From JAJXYN01 sp964532735 (GTDB lineage: Bacteria; Patescibacteriota; Patescibacteriia; JAGPKW01), in the NCBI GenBank assembly GCA_964532735.1, contig CAZHKK010000004.1, positions 1 through 50,362 of the forward strand: a stretch of 50,362 bases of DNA. The letters are read 5' to 3'. Each line of letters starts with the position of its first letter. The first letter of the stretch is position 1. Below the pieces are notes generated by a model. That model was given only the letters and a program-made list of their open reading frames with translations. It made no database searches and had not been told where the DNA came from. Of the stretch, positions 24,055 through 32,847 are shown one piece after another. The position numbers and the translations under genes were made by a program.

Positions 24055-24316
24055 TTTTAGTGGCTGCCTTTTTTGTTGAACCGTATGATTTTTTAGAATC
24101 TATATTAACAACAGCTTTTTTTGGTGTTTGTTTTGCTAAAAATTCTTTTTCTAATTTAGCAACTGTTTTTAAACATTTTGAACAAAGTAATATTGTTCCA
24201 CCATCAATTTTTTTAGTTTGAACATTTATTTTTTGATGTGTTTTGTGTTTTACTTGAGAATGACTCTTTTTTTGCATTACTTGAGTTCCTCTAGCACAGA
24301 TATCGCATGATCTCAT
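24050..24316 (-). CDS. rpmB: Ribosomal protein bL28, zinc-binding form
   Basis: An 88-residue ribosomal protein of the large subunit. The N-terminus MRSCDICARGTQ, the KKSHSQVKHKTHQ stretch, and the later LLCSKCLKT fit bL28. Cys4, Cys7, Cys45 and Cys48 form two CxxC pairs, so this is the zinc-ribbon version. A Lys-rich C-terminal extension (about 20 residues, ending KKAATKK) is longer than usual. It stands alone, opposite in strand to its neighbours. The zinc pairs and the SHS motif make the call fairly safe even though the middle part is diverged. Confidence 0.85.
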   Translation of the reverse strand: MRSCDICARGTQVMQKKSHSQVKHKTHQKINVQTKKIDGGTILLCSKCLKTVAKLEKEFLAKQTPKKAVVNIDSKKSYGSTKKAATKK

Positions 24317-24464
24317 AAAATTATACTTACTTGTTATTTATATTTATGTTAAAATATAATAACATTATAATTGTATTTTGTAAATACCTGTTATTAAAGA
24401 CAAAAATTAAAATTATAAATAATTTAATTTTGATTTTGTTTACTTAATTTTTATTATTTTATTT

Positions 24465-25118
24465 ATGGGTCTTATTGATTTAATGTTTTCTAATTTTTCT
24501 ATTTTTTTGATTTATTTGATATCAATAATATATGGTATAACTATTCATGAATTTTCTCATTGTTATATTGCTTATAAATTTGGTGATACTAGTCAAATAG
24601 ACAATAAAAGACTCAATCTTAACCCGTTAAGACATATTGATCCTGTTGGGCTACTTGCTCTTATTGGTTTTGGAATAGGTTGGGGTAAAACCGCAGTTAT
24701 AGATCCATATAGAATTAATCCAAAAAAATATAAAATTGCTATGTTTTCTATATCAATTGCAGGGATAGTTTCTAATTTATTATCAGCTTTTTTCTTTGCT
24801 TTTATATTAAAGTTGGGTTTGATGTTTAATTTTATTAATATACAAAATTTAGGTATAACCTTTTTTGTTATAATGATTCAGACTAATATTGTTTTGGCTG
24901 TTTTTAATTTAATTCCAATACATCCTTTGGATGGAGCTAAAATTTTAGATATATTAATTCCTGTAAAATTTAATAAAATAAAAATTTTATTAGCTAGATA
25001 TGGAAATATTTTTTTAATGACAATTTTAATTTTTTCTATTGTTTCTAATGTCTCTGTTTTTGGTAATCTTTATAATCCTGTTATATCTTTTGTATATAAA
25101 ATTTTTGGTTTGAATTAA
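24465..25118 (+). CDS. Site-2 protease family (M50) membrane metalloprotease
   Basis: A 217-residue polytopic membrane protein. The zinc site HEFSH (about residues 28-32, in GITIHEFSHCYIAYKFGD) and the downstream NLIPIHPLDGAKI with the third zinc ligand Asp mark the M50 family, in the short YwhC-like group without PDZ domain. Such enzymes cut transmembrane segments of substrate proteins within the bilayer. About five or six hydrophobic helices are visible. It lies upstream of the rpsL operon but has a separate promoter region between them. Substrate unknown. Confidence 0.92.
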   Translation: MGLIDLMFSNFSIFLIYLISIIYGITIHEFSHCYIAYKFGDTSQIDNKRLNLNPLRHIDPVGLLALIGFGIGWGKTAVIDPYRINPKKYKIAMFSISIAGIVSNLLSAFFFAFILKLGLMFNFINIQNLGITFFVIMIQTNIVLAVFNLIPIHPLDGAKILDILIPVKFNKIKILLARYGNIFLMTILIFSIVSNVSVFGNLYNPVISFVYKIFGLN

Positions 25119-25135
25119 AAATAATTTATTAGCTA

Positions 25136-25164
25136 TTGCAATTTTCTTTTTAGTTTGCTAAAAT
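25136..25164 (+). promoter_or_regulatory. Predicted promoter of the rpsL operon
   Basis: TTGCAA, 17 bases and TAAAAT; the predicted start near 25171 leaves a leader of about 140 bases before the rpsL ATG. Confidence 0.65.
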
Positions 25165-25203
25165 TATTTTTGGTGTACAAGTCCAAGTGTTTACAAATTG
25201 AAT

Positions 25204-25291
25204 AAAATTTTGAGTTGCAATCGAAATTTTATGAAATTTTCCAAAAAAATTTCATAAATGGTTTCAAAAATCATTTATGTTTTTTATTTTT
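25204..25291 (+). promoter_or_regulatory. Leader of rpsL with three hairpins, the last terminator-like
   Basis: Hairpin A pairs 25204-25213 with 25221-25230. Hairpin B pairs 25231-25239 with 25247-25255 (ATGAAATTT/AAATTTCAT). Hairpin C pairs 25253-25260 with 25272-25279 (CATAAATG/CATTTATG) and is followed by TTTTTTATTTTT. B and C share bases 25253-25255, so extending one weakens the other. The layout resembles an attenuator that could limit transcription into rpsL, rpsG, fusA. Ligand unknown; control by S7 or S12 is a guess. Confidence 0.5.
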
Positions 25292-25309
25292 AAAAAATAA
25301 CTTTTTTAA

Positions 25310-25738
25310 ATGGCTACTATAAATCAATTAATTAAAAATCCTCGTAGAAATAAAGTTGTAAAAACTAAAACTACAGGTCTTCAAACAAGATTTAACGTTC
25401 TTACAAATAGAGTTGTTGAATCAAAACAAAGCAGTCCTTTTAAAAGAGGAGTTTGTTTAAAGGTTTATACAACTACTCCAAAAAAACCAAACTCTGCTTT
25501 AAGAAAGGTTACTAAAATAAAATTATCTAATGGTCAAGAAGTAATTGCTTATATTCCTGGAGTTGGTCATAATTTACAAGAACATTCTGTTGTTATGATA
25601 AGAGGTGGAAGAGTAAAAGATTTACCTGGTGTTAGATATCATATTGTTAGAGGTAAATTTGATACAAGAGGTGTTGAGGGAAGAATGCAAGGAAGAAGTT
25701 TGTATGGCGCTAAAAAACCAAAAGCAGCCACAAAATAA
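25310..25738 (+). CDS. rpsL: Ribosomal protein uS12
   Basis: Decoding-centre protein of the 30S subunit, 142 residues. The signature TTPKKPNSALRKVTKI and the loop GGRVKDLPGVRYHIVRG are intact, including the lysines whose change gives streptomycin resistance elsewhere, so the target looks wild type. A short Lys-rich C-terminal tail is longer than in E. coli (124 residues). First gene of the str block, 53 bases upstream of rpsG. Confidence 0.98.
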   Translation: MATINQLIKNPRRNKVVKTKTTGLQTRFNVLTNRVVESKQSSPFKRGVCLKVYTTTPKKPNSALRKVTKIKLSNGQEVIAYIPGVGHNLQEHSVVMIRGGRVKDLPGVRYHIVRGKFDTRGVEGRMQGRSLYGAKKPKAATK

Positions 25739-25791
25739 ACACTAGGGATTTGTAAAAGATCTCAATTAATTACTAATTTAAAGTTAAAGAT

Positions 25792-26259
25792 ATGCGTGGA
25801 AAACAAGCACCAAAAAGAGATTTGAGACCTGATCATAAATTTGGTAATACTTCTGTAACAAGATTTATTAACTATGTTATGAAAGATGGTAAAAGAACAA
25901 TTGCTGAAAAGATTGTTTATGAATGTTTTGACATTATAAAAGAACAAACAAAAAAAGAAGGAATTGAAGTTTTTGAAGGAGCTATGAAAAATGTTTCTCC
26001 TCAAATTGAAGTAAGAAGTAAAAGAATAGGTGGAGGTAATTATCAAGTTCCTGTTGAAGTAAGAAGCTCTAGAAGGGAATCTCTTGCTTTTAGATGGATA
26101 CTTATAGCTACAAGAGCTAAAAAAGGAAAAGATATGTCTGAAAAACTAGCTTTTGAACTTATTGAAGCTTTTAATAATAGAGGTGATGCTATCAAAAAGA
26201 AAGAAGATGTTTATAAGATGGCTCAGGCTAATAGAGCTTTTGCTCATTTTGTAAGATAA
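25792..26259 (+). CDS. rpsG: Ribosomal protein uS7
   Basis: Primary assembly protein that nucleates the 30S head by binding 16S rRNA. At 155 residues it has the normal bacterial length, begins MRGKQAPKRDLRPD and contains the RVGGxxYQVPVEV-type motif (here KRIGGGNYQVPVEV) and the C-terminal RAFAHFVR. It lies between rpsL and fusA, the standard str operon order. In E. coli S7 represses its own operon; here the matching control could sit in the rpsL leader. Confidence 0.98.
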   Translation: MRGKQAPKRDLRPDHKFGNTSVTRFINYVMKDGKRTIAEKIVYECFDIIKEQTKKEGIEVFEGAMKNVSPQIEVRSKRIGGGNYQVPVEVRSSRRESLAFRWILIATRAKKGKDMSEKLAFELIEAFNNRGDAIKKKEDVYKMAQANRAFAHFVR

Positions 26260-26289
26260 TAATTAATATAAATATAATAATTAAATTTT

Positions 26290-28359
26290 ATGCCTAGACA
26301 ACATCCTTTAGAGAAGATTAGAAATATGGGTATTATTGCTCATATAGATGCTGGTAAAACAACAACTTCAGAAAGAATATTGTTTTATACTGGTGTTAAT
26401 CATAAAGTTGGAGAAGTTCATGATGGTGCTGCTACTATGGATTGGATGGAACAAGAAAGAGAGAGAGGAATTACTGTTACATCTGCTGCTACAACATGTT
26501 TTTGGAAAGAATACCAATTAAACTTGATTGATACTCCAGGCCATGTTGATTTTACTGCTGAAGTAGAAAGATCTATGCGTGTTCTTGATGGAGGTGTGGT
26601 TGTATTTGATGGAAAAATGGGGGTTGAACCTCAATCTGAAACTGTATGGAGACAAGCTGATAAATATGGTGTTCCAAGAATATGTTTTGTTAATAAAATA
26701 GATAAAGAAGGTGCTAGTTTTGATTATGTACTTTCTACTATTTCTGAAAGACTTACTCCTAATGCAATTCCTGTTCAAATACCTATTGGAGAAAAATCAG
26801 AATTTGCTGGAGTTGTAGATCTTATGAAAATGAAAGCAGTTTATTTTAATGGAGTGATGGGTGAAATTATTTCTGAAGAAGAAATACCATCAGAATTGCT
26901 AGAAAAAGCTCAAAAAACTAGAGAAAAGATGGTTGAAAAAATTTCTGAAACTGATGATGTTTTGATGGAGAAATATCTTGCAGGAGAAGAGGCTTCAGTT
27001 GAAGAATTAAAAAAAGCTTTAAGAAAAGCTGTTATTGATTTGAAAATTGTTCCTGTGTATGTTGGAACATCTCTTAGAAATAAAGGAGTTCCGTTAGTTC
27101 TTGATGGGGTTATTGATTATTTGCCATCTCCACTTGATAGAGATAATATCAAGGGAACCAATACTGCAGGAGAAGCTGTTGTAAAAAAACCTTCTGACGA
27201 TTTAGCTTTGTGTGGTTTGATGTTTAAAATTGCAACAGATCCTTTTGTTGGTAAATTAGCATTTTTTAGAGTTTACTCAGGTGTTCTTAAATCAGGTTCT
27301 TATGTTGTTAATACAAGAACAGGAAATAAAGAAAGAATCGCTAGACTTGTTAGAATGCATTCTAATTCTAGACAAGAAATTCAAGAAGCTTATGCTGGAG
27401 AAATTGCTGCTATTATTGGTCTTAAAGATTCTAAAACAGGAGATACTCTTTGTGATGAATCAGATCCAATAACTCTTGAATCAATGAAGTTTGCGGAGCC
27501 AGTTATTAATTATGCTGTAGAACCAAAAACTAAAGATGATCAAGAAAAGATGGGTGTTGCTCTTCAAAAACTTGCCGAAGAAGATCCAACTTTTAAAGTT
27601 AAAACTGATACAGAAACTGGACAAGTTATTATTTCTGGTATGGGAGAACTTCATCTTGAAATTATGATTGATAGAATGAAAAGAGAATTTAATGTTGAGC
27701 TTAATGTTGGTAAACCACAAGTTGCTTATAGAGAAACTATAAGAAGAGAAGCTAAGGCTGAAGGTAAATATATCCATCAATCTGGTGGTAAGGGTCAATA
27801 TGGTCATTGTTGGTTAAAAGTTGAACCTTTAGATCCAGAATTGAAAAAAGATTTTGAATTTTCTGATGAAATTAAAGGTGGTGCTATTCCTAGAGAATAC
27901 ATTCCTGCTATTCAAAAAGGTGTTCAAGAATCTTTAAGTGCCGGAGTAGTTGCTGGTTATCCAGTAGTTAATGTGAAAGTTACTGTTTATGATGGTTCTT
28001 TCCATGAAGTTGATTCTTCTGAATCTGCTTTTAAAATAGCTGCTTCTCAAGCTTTTAGGGAAGCTTGTAAAAATGCTGGAGCTGTTCTTCTTGAGCCTAT
28101 AATGCAAGTAGAAGTTGATGTTCCGGAACAATATATGGGAGATGTTATGGGGGATATAAATTCTAGAAGAGGAAGAATACAAGAAATGGGTGACAGAGGA
28201 CAAATTAAATTTATTAGAGCTTTAGTTCCATTAGGAGAAATGTTTGGTTATTCAACTGTTTTAAGATCAACAACACAAGGAAGAGGTAATTATGTAATGG
28301 AATTCTCAAGATATGAAGAAGCTCCAAGAAATATAGTTGAAGAAATAGCAAAAAAATAG
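26290..28359 (+). CDS. fusA: Elongation factor G
   Basis: GTPase that drives translocation and, with RRF, ribosome recycling. The 689-residue protein has G1 AHIDAGKTT (17-25), the G2 region RGITVTSAATT, G3 DTPGHVDF, and G4 NKID. Domains II-V follow, with the domain IV tip region (YRETIRREAKAEGKYIHQSGGKGQYGHCW) and the C-terminal GYSTVLRSTTQGRGNY. Length is normal. It follows rpsG after 30 bases and stops with TAG. The next gene, tuf, has its own promoter. Confidence 0.98.
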   Translation: MPRQHPLEKIRNMGIIAHIDAGKTTTSERILFYTGVNHKVGEVHDGAATMDWMEQERERGITVTSAATTCFWKEYQLNLIDTPGHVDFTAEVERSMRVLDGGVVVFDGKMGVEPQSETVWRQADKYGVPRICFVNKIDKEGASFDYVLSTISERLTPNAIPVQIPIGEKSEFAGVVDLMKMKAVYFNGVMGEIISEEEIPSELLEKAQKTREKMVEKISETDDVLMEKYLAGEEASVEELKKALRKAVIDLKIVPVYVGTSLRNKGVPLVLDGVIDYLPSPLDRDNIKGTNTAGEAVVKKPSDDLALCGLMFKIATDPFVGKLAFFRVYSGVLKSGSYVVNTRTGNKERIARLVRMHSNSRQEIQEAYAGEIAAIIGLKDSKTGDTLCDESDPITLESMKFAEPVINYAVEPKTKDDQEKMGVALQKLAEEDPTFKVKTDTETGQVIISGMGELHLEIMIDRMKREFNVELNVGKPQVAYRETIRREAKAEGKYIHQSGGKGQYGHCWLKVEPLDPELKKDFEFSDEIKGGAIPREYIPAIQKGVQESLSAGVVAGYPVVNVKVTVYDGSFHEVDSSESAFKIAASQAFREACKNAGAVLLEPIMQVEVDVPEQYMGDVMGDINSRRGRIQEMGDRGQIKFIRALVPLGEMFGYSTVLRSTTQGRGNYVMEFSRYEEAPRNIVEEIAKK

Positions 28360-28402
28360 GAAGCTAAGAACATCTTAAAAGTCAGTATAGTTCTATTATC
28401 TA

Positions 28403-28431
28403 TTGACAAAACTTTATATAAACGATATGAT
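28403..28431 (+). promoter_or_regulatory. Predicted promoter of tuf and the S10 block
   Basis: A perfect TTGACA, 17 bases and TATGAT in the 171-base fusA-tuf spacer. A leader hairpin GCGAACA/TGTTCGC (28485-28491 with 28509-28515) lies just before an AAAGGGA Shine-Dalgarno-like sequence and the tuf ATG, so it could affect ribosome access. Confidence 0.8.
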
Positions 28432-28530
28432 ATAGACTATATCTTTTAATAAATAATTTAAATAATTAATTAATAATTTAATTTGCGAACAATAAGCTTT
28501 TTAGCTAATGTTCGCTAAAGGGAAAAATAT

Positions 28531-29733
28531 ATGGCAGAAGTTTTTTCAAGACAAAAACCACATATTAATGTGGGAACAATAGGTCACGTTGACCACGGTA
28601 AAACAACTCTTACAGCTGCTTTAACTCATGTTATGGCTGCTATAGGTATGGTTTCTAGAGTTCAAAATTATGATGAAATTGATAATGCTCCAGAAGAAAA
28701 ATCAAGAGGTATTACAATTTCTACTCATCATTCTGAATATGAATCTCAAGCAAGACATTATGCTCATGTTGACTGTCCAGGTCATGCTGACTATGTTAAA
28801 AACATGATTACTGGTGCTGCTCAAATGGATGGTGCTATATTGGTTTGTTCTGCTGCTGATGGTGTTATGCCTCAAACAAGAGAACATATTCTTTTAGCTA
28901 GACAAGTTGGAGTTCCATATATTGTTGTTTATTTAAACAAATGTGATATGGTTGAAGATCCTGAACTTATTGATTTAGTTGAAGAAGAAGTTAGAGATTT
29001 ATTAAATAAATATGAATTTCCTGGAGATACTACTCCTGTAATTAGAGGCTCAGCTTTAAAAGCTTTAGAAGCCGAAGAAGCTAAAAACTTTGATGATCCA
29101 TATTTTAAATCAGTTGTTGATTTAGTTTCTGCTTTGGATACTTATATTCCAGAACCTCAAAGAGAATTGGATAAACCATTCTTAATGCCTATTGAAGATA
29201 TTTTTTCAATATCAGGAAGAGGAACTGTAGTAACAGGTAAAATAGAAAGAGGTATTATTAAAATAAATGATGCTGCTGAAATAGTTGGTATTCATGAAAC
29301 ACAACAAACAGTTATAACTGGAATTGAGATGTTTAATAAACAACTTGAACAAGGTCAAGCTGGAGATAACGCTGGAGTTTTACTTAGAGGAACAAAGAAA
29401 GAAGATATATTAAGAGGTATGGTTCTTGCTAAACCAGGAACAGTAACTCCTCATACAGAATTTGAATGTAGTGTTTATATTTTAAATAAAGAAGAAGGTG
29501 GTAGACATACCCCATTCTTTAAAGGATATAGACCACAATTCTATATTAGAACAACAGATGTTACTGGTGAAGTAATTTTACCAGAAGGTGTAGAAATGGT
29601 GAAACCAGGAGATAATATTAATTTTTCTGTTAAACTTGGTCAACCAGTAGCTCTTGAAGATCAACAAAGATTTGCTATTAGAGAAGGTGGAAGAACTGTT
29701 GGATCTGGAGTTATTTCTAAAATTATTAAATAA
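28531..29733 (+). CDS. tuf: Elongation factor Tu
   Basis: Delivers aminoacyl-tRNA to the ribosome. The 400-residue protein has GHVDHGKTT (P-loop), RGITIST (switch I), DCPGHADYVKNMITG, NKCD and GSALK motifs, and domains 2 and 3 with GRGTVVTG and the C-terminal REGGRTVGSGVI. Near-standard length (E. coli 394). One of the few genes here with a recognisable Shine-Dalgarno site. Only one copy is seen in the window. Confidence 0.98.
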   Translation: MAEVFSRQKPHINVGTIGHVDHGKTTLTAALTHVMAAIGMVSRVQNYDEIDNAPEEKSRGITISTHHSEYESQARHYAHVDCPGHADYVKNMITGAAQMDGAILVCSAADGVMPQTREHILLARQVGVPYIVVYLNKCDMVEDPELIDLVEEEVRDLLNKYEFPGDTTPVIRGSALKALEAEEAKNFDDPYFKSVVDLVSALDTYIPEPQRELDKPFLMPIEDIFSISGRGTVVTGKIERGIIKINDAAEIVGIHETQQTVITGIEMFNKQLEQGQAGDNAGVLLRGTKKEDILRGMVLAKPGTVTPHTEFECSVYILNKEEGGRHTPFFKGYRPQFYIRTTDVTGEVILPEGVEMVKPGDNINFSVKLGQPVALEDQQRFAIREGGRTVGSGVISKIIK

Positions 29734-29740
29734 TATTTGT

Positions 29741-29768
29741 TATAGGCAGCACGTCTGTGCTGCCTATA
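29741..29768 (+). other. Perfect 12-bp hairpin between tuf and rpsJ
   Basis: TATAGGCAGCAC pairs with GTGCTGCCTATA around a GTCT loop, one of the most GC-rich spots in the block. No T tract follows, so it is not a standard terminator; an mRNA processing or stability element is more likely. Confidence 0.7.
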
Positions 29769-29796
29769 TACAACAAATAAGCTAATTTATACAAAA

Positions 29797-30117
29797 ATGA
29801 TTAAAGAGGAAAGAAAAAATAGAATAAGAATAAAAGTTAAGGCTTATGATGGTAAGGTAATTGATCAAGCTTCAAAAATTATTATTAGCGCAGTTAAAAG
29901 ATCTGGTGCTGATATAGCTGGTCCTGTTCCGTTACCAACAGATAGAAGAGTTTATACTGTTTTAAAATCTACTTTCATTAATAAAGACGCAAGAGAACAA
30001 TTTGAAATGAAAATCCACAAGAGATTGATTGATGTTTTTAATCCAACATCAAAAACTATGGACATGATGAATTCATTGAATCTTCCGGCAGGTGTGGATA
30101 TAGAGATAAAGTTATAA
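29797..30117 (+). CDS. rpsJ: Ribosomal protein uS10
   Basis: 30S head protein and, elsewhere, the NusE antitermination partner of NusB. The 106 residues include the conserved IRIKVKAYD, VKRSGADIAGPVPLPT and HKRLIDVFNPT segments. First gene of the S10 cluster; followed by a terminator-like hairpin before rplC. Confidence 0.98.
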   Translation: MIKEERKNRIRIKVKAYDGKVIDQASKIIISAVKRSGADIAGPVPLPTDRRVYTVLKSTFINKDAREQFEMKIHKRLIDVFNPTSKTMDMMNSLNLPAGVDIEIKL

Positions 30118-30144
30118 TGATTGTGATCTGCTTTATCTGTATAA

Positions 30145-30189
30145 AATAGTCAAAGATTTTTGCAAAAAGGGGATCTTTGATTATTTTTT
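30145..30189 (+). terminator. Terminator-like hairpin between rpsJ and rplC
   Basis: A 13-bp stem (30145-30157 with 30173-30185, core TCAAAGAT/ATCTTTGA) with an inner TTTTTGCAAAAA self-pairing segment runs into TTTTTT. It is the only spacer hairpin in the ribosomal block with a T tract, so transcription may be reduced or regulated between rpsJ and rplC. Confidence 0.65.
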
Positions 30190-30229
30190 ATGAAAATAAG
30201 TTTATATAAAATATTAAAATTGCACGAAT

Positions 30230-30838
30230 ATGAAATTTATTATAGGAAAAAAAATTGAAATGACACAAGTTTTTGATGAGAAAAATAATATAGTTCCTGT
30301 TACTAAAATATTAGTAGAAAAGAATGTTATTACTCAAATAAAAACAGAAGAAAAAGAACATGCTAATGCTGTTCAAATATCTTCAGGTGCAAAGAAAAAT
30401 TTAAATAAACCGCTATTAGGTCACTACAAAAATCTTGGAAATTTCGCTGTAACTAGAGATTTTTCTGTTGATAATGTTGCTGATTATAAAGTTGGTGATG
30501 AAGTTAAAATAGATTCTTTTGAAATAGGTGAAATGGTTTCTGTTATAGGAACTTCAAAAGGAAAAGGGTTTGCTGGTGTTGTAAAAAGACATAATTTTGC
30601 TGGACATCATGCTACTAGAGGAACAAAAGATCAAGAAAGAACATCTGGTTCTATTGGTGCTGGTGGTTTCCAAAGAGTTATAAAAGGAAAAAGAATGGCT
30701 GGTAGAATGGGAAATGATAGAGTTACTGTTAAAAATTTAAAAGTTGTAAAGATTGATAAAGAAAATAATACATTATTTATTAAAGGTGCTGTTCCTGGAG
30801 CAAGAAACTCTATGGTTATGATAAGAACTGAAAAATAA
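30230..30838 (+). CDS. rplC: Ribosomal protein uL3
   Basis: Early assembly protein of the 50S subunit near the peptidyl transferase centre. The 202-residue sequence has the start MKFIIGKKIEMTQVF and the conserved GKGFAGVVKRHNFAG and SIGAGGFQRVIKGKRMAG regions, the latter forming the extended loop that reaches the centre. Standard length. Followed by rplD after 26 bases. Confidence 0.97.
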   Translation: MKFIIGKKIEMTQVFDEKNNIVPVTKILVEKNVITQIKTEEKEHANAVQISSGAKKNLNKPLLGHYKNLGNFAVTRDFSVDNVADYKVGDEVKIDSFEIGEMVSVIGTSKGKGFAGVVKRHNFAGHHATRGTKDQERTSGSIGAGGFQRVIKGKRMAGRMGNDRVTVKNLKVVKIDKENNTLFIKGAVPGARNSMVMIRTEK

Positions 30839-30864
30839 ATATAAATAAATAAGTGATAAGAAAT

Positions 30865-31506
30865 ATGAAAAAAATAGCTGTTTTTGATAAAAACTTCAAA
30901 GAAGTAAAAAACATTGAATTGAATGATAATGTTTTTGATATACAACCAAAAGAAACTTTAATTCACCAAGTTGTTGTTTCTATGCTTTCTAATATAAGAA
31001 GATCTACTGCTCATACAAAGACCAAAGCTGAAGTAAGAGGTGGTGGTAAAAAACCATGGAAGCAAAAAGGAACAGGAAGAGCTAGAGCGGGTTCTAGAAG
31101 AAGTCCATTATGGACTGGTGGAGGTATTACTTTTGGTCCAAGAAATCTTATTAATTGGCAAAAGAAAATAAACCAAAAAATGAGACAAAAAGCATTTTGT
31201 ATGCTTTTGACAAATAAAATTGATAACAATTTATTAGTAGTTTTAGATAGTATGGATTTTGATAAAAAAACTAAAGCTGTTAATGAGTTTATTAATAAAG
31301 CTAGTTTATTGGGTAAAAAAGTTTTGTTCTGTTTGGATGTAAAGAATGAAGACATTGAAAGATCAATAAGAAATATAGAAAACGTAAAAGTTACTTCAAA
31401 TGTTAATGTTTTAGACTTATTAAAATATAATAATATAATTTTAACAGAAGCTCTTTTAAATAGAATAAATGAAAAATATAGCCAATTAAATTTTAAGAAT
31501 AAATAA
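30865..31506 (+). CDS. rplD: Ribosomal protein uL4
   Basis: 50S protein lining the exit tunnel; in E. coli it also represses the S10 operon. I start it at ATG 30865 (MKKIAVFDKN), four codons after an in-frame GTG, giving 213 residues. The tunnel loop (KAEVRGGGKKPWKQKGTGRARAGSRRSPLWTGGG) is split here by position: AEVRGGGKKPW near residue 53 and KGTGRARAGS near 66. All is typical. Confidence 0.96.
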   Translation: MKKIAVFDKNFKEVKNIELNDNVFDIQPKETLIHQVVVSMLSNIRRSTAHTKTKAEVRGGGKKPWKQKGTGRARAGSRRSPLWTGGGITFGPRNLINWQKKINQKMRQKAFCMLLTNKIDNNLLVVLDSMDFDKKTKAVNEFINKASLLGKKVLFCLDVKNEDIERSIRNIENVKVTSNVNVLDLLKYNNIILTEALLNRINEKYSQLNFKNK

Positions 31507-31537
31507 ATTTTATTAAGATTTGAATAACTAAATAAAT

Positions 31538-31897
31538 ATGCCTAAAAAAAATACTGAAATACAAGCTACACAAAACACAGAAGTAGCTCAAAATACAAAT
31601 AAGGCTTCTTTTATAACTAACGTTATCAAATTATTAAAAAAACCAGTTGTCACAGAAAAAAGTGCAATGTTAGGTCAAAATAATAATGAATACGTTTTTA
31701 AAGTTGATTTAAGCGCTAATAAAGCTAATATTAAGAAGATAATATCTGATTTATATAAAGTTGATGTAGAAAGCGTAAATACTATTGTTAGAAAAGGAAA
31801 AGAAGTTAGATTTGGAAAAGTGTCTGGTAAAAGATCAGATGAAAAAATTGCTATAGTTAAGATCAAAAAAGGTCAAACTATTAATATTTTTAAATAA
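31538..31897 (+). CDS. rplW: Ribosomal protein uL23
   Basis: 50S protein at the tunnel exit, docking site for trigger factor and SRP. The 119 residues start with a polar N-terminal extension (about 25 residues, Gln/Asn-rich) not found in E. coli. The core then follows: LKKPVVTEKSA, EYVFKVDLSANK and VRKGKEVRFG. It lies between rplD and rplB as usual. Confidence 0.95.
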   Translation: MPKKNTEIQATQNTEVAQNTNKASFITNVIKLLKKPVVTEKSAMLGQNNNEYVFKVDLSANKANIKKIISDLYKVDVESVNTIVRKGKEVRFGKVSGKRSDEKIAIVKIKKGQTINIFK

Positions 31898-31905
31898 TTA
31901 ATGAA

Positions 31906-31929
31906 ATATATACGAATTGATGTATATAT
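31906..31929 (+). other. 8-bp hairpin between rplW and rplB
   Basis: ATATATAC pairs with GTATATAT around an 8-base loop, with no T tract after it. An AAGGA Shine-Dalgarno-like sequence for rplB follows closely. Confidence 0.5.
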
Positions 31930-31944
31930 GTTAAGGAAAATAAT

Positions 31945-32781
31945 ATGCCTATAAAAGTTTTTAATCCTATAACACCAGGTCTTAGAAAGAGAAGTACATT
32001 AATAAGACAAAGTGGTAATATAAACAATCCAAAAAAGAATTTAATTGAACCTTTAAAAAAACATTCTGGAACAAATCATTCTGGGAAGATAACTGTTAGA
32101 CATCAGGGTTCTGGAGTTAAGCAATATTATAGAAAGGTTGATTTTTTTCAAACTGAATTTCTTGATAAAGAAGCAAAAGTTTTAAAGTTTGAATATGACC
32201 CAAATAGAAATTGTGAAATTATGCTTGTTCTTTTTGAAAATGGAGTTTATAAATATTATCTTGCAAATGAAGGTATAAAAATTGGAGATAAATTAATTAC
32301 TTCAAATTCAAAAATATTTGCTAAAGAAGGTAATAGAATGCCACTTGAATTTATTCCTTCTGGAACTTTTGTATCAAATATTGAGTTATATCCACAAAGT
32401 GGGGGGAAAATAAGTAGATCAGCTGGAAATTATGCTGTTCTTATGGGTTTTGATGGAGAGTTTGCTCAACTTAAAATGCCTTCTTCTGAAATTAGATTAG
32501 TAAATAAGAAATGTCTTGCTACTATTGGTTCTATTGCTAATTCTGAATTTAAGAATATTAGATGGGGGAAAGCTGGAAGAATGAGATATAGAGGAATAAG
32601 ACCTACTGTAAGAGGTAAAGCCATGAATGCTAAAAATCATCCACATGGAGGTGGTAGAGGTGTTGTAGGTATTGGTCTTAAAGCTCCAAAAAATGTTTAT
32701 GGTAAAAAAGCTTTGGGGGTTAGAACAAGAAATCCTAAAAAGTTTACAAGTAAACTTATTTTAACTAGAAGAACTAAATAA
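31945..32781 (+). CDS. rplB: Ribosomal protein uL2
   Basis: Large-subunit protein required for subunit joining and peptidyl transfer. The 278 residues have the normal length, with HSGKITVRHQGSGVKQ-like N-terminal region, RSAGNYAVLMG and the C-terminal MNAKNHPHGGGRG segment that holds the conserved His near the active centre. An AAGGA sequence lies 7 bases before the ATG. Confidence 0.98.
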   Translation: MPIKVFNPITPGLRKRSTLIRQSGNINNPKKNLIEPLKKHSGTNHSGKITVRHQGSGVKQYYRKVDFFQTEFLDKEAKVLKFEYDPNRNCEIMLVLFENGVYKYYLANEGIKIGDKLITSNSKIFAKEGNRMPLEFIPSGTFVSNIELYPQSGGKISRSAGNYAVLMGFDGEFAQLKMPSSEIRLVNKKCLATIGSIANSEFKNIRWGKAGRMRYRGIRPTVRGKAMNAKNHPHGGGRGVVGIGLKAPKNVYGKKALGVRTRNPKKFTSKLILTRRTK

Positions 32782-32783
32782 AA

Positions 32784-32805
32784 TTAACTCATTGTGCAGA
32801 GTTAA
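32784..32805 (+). other. 7-bp hairpin between rplB and rpsS
   Basis: TTAACTC pairs with GAGTTAA around ATTGTGCA; a short A run follows instead of a T tract. Confidence 0.5.
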
Positions 32806-32847
32806 AAAAGAGTTGTTTTAAGAAAGAATAGTAATAAATTAAAAACT

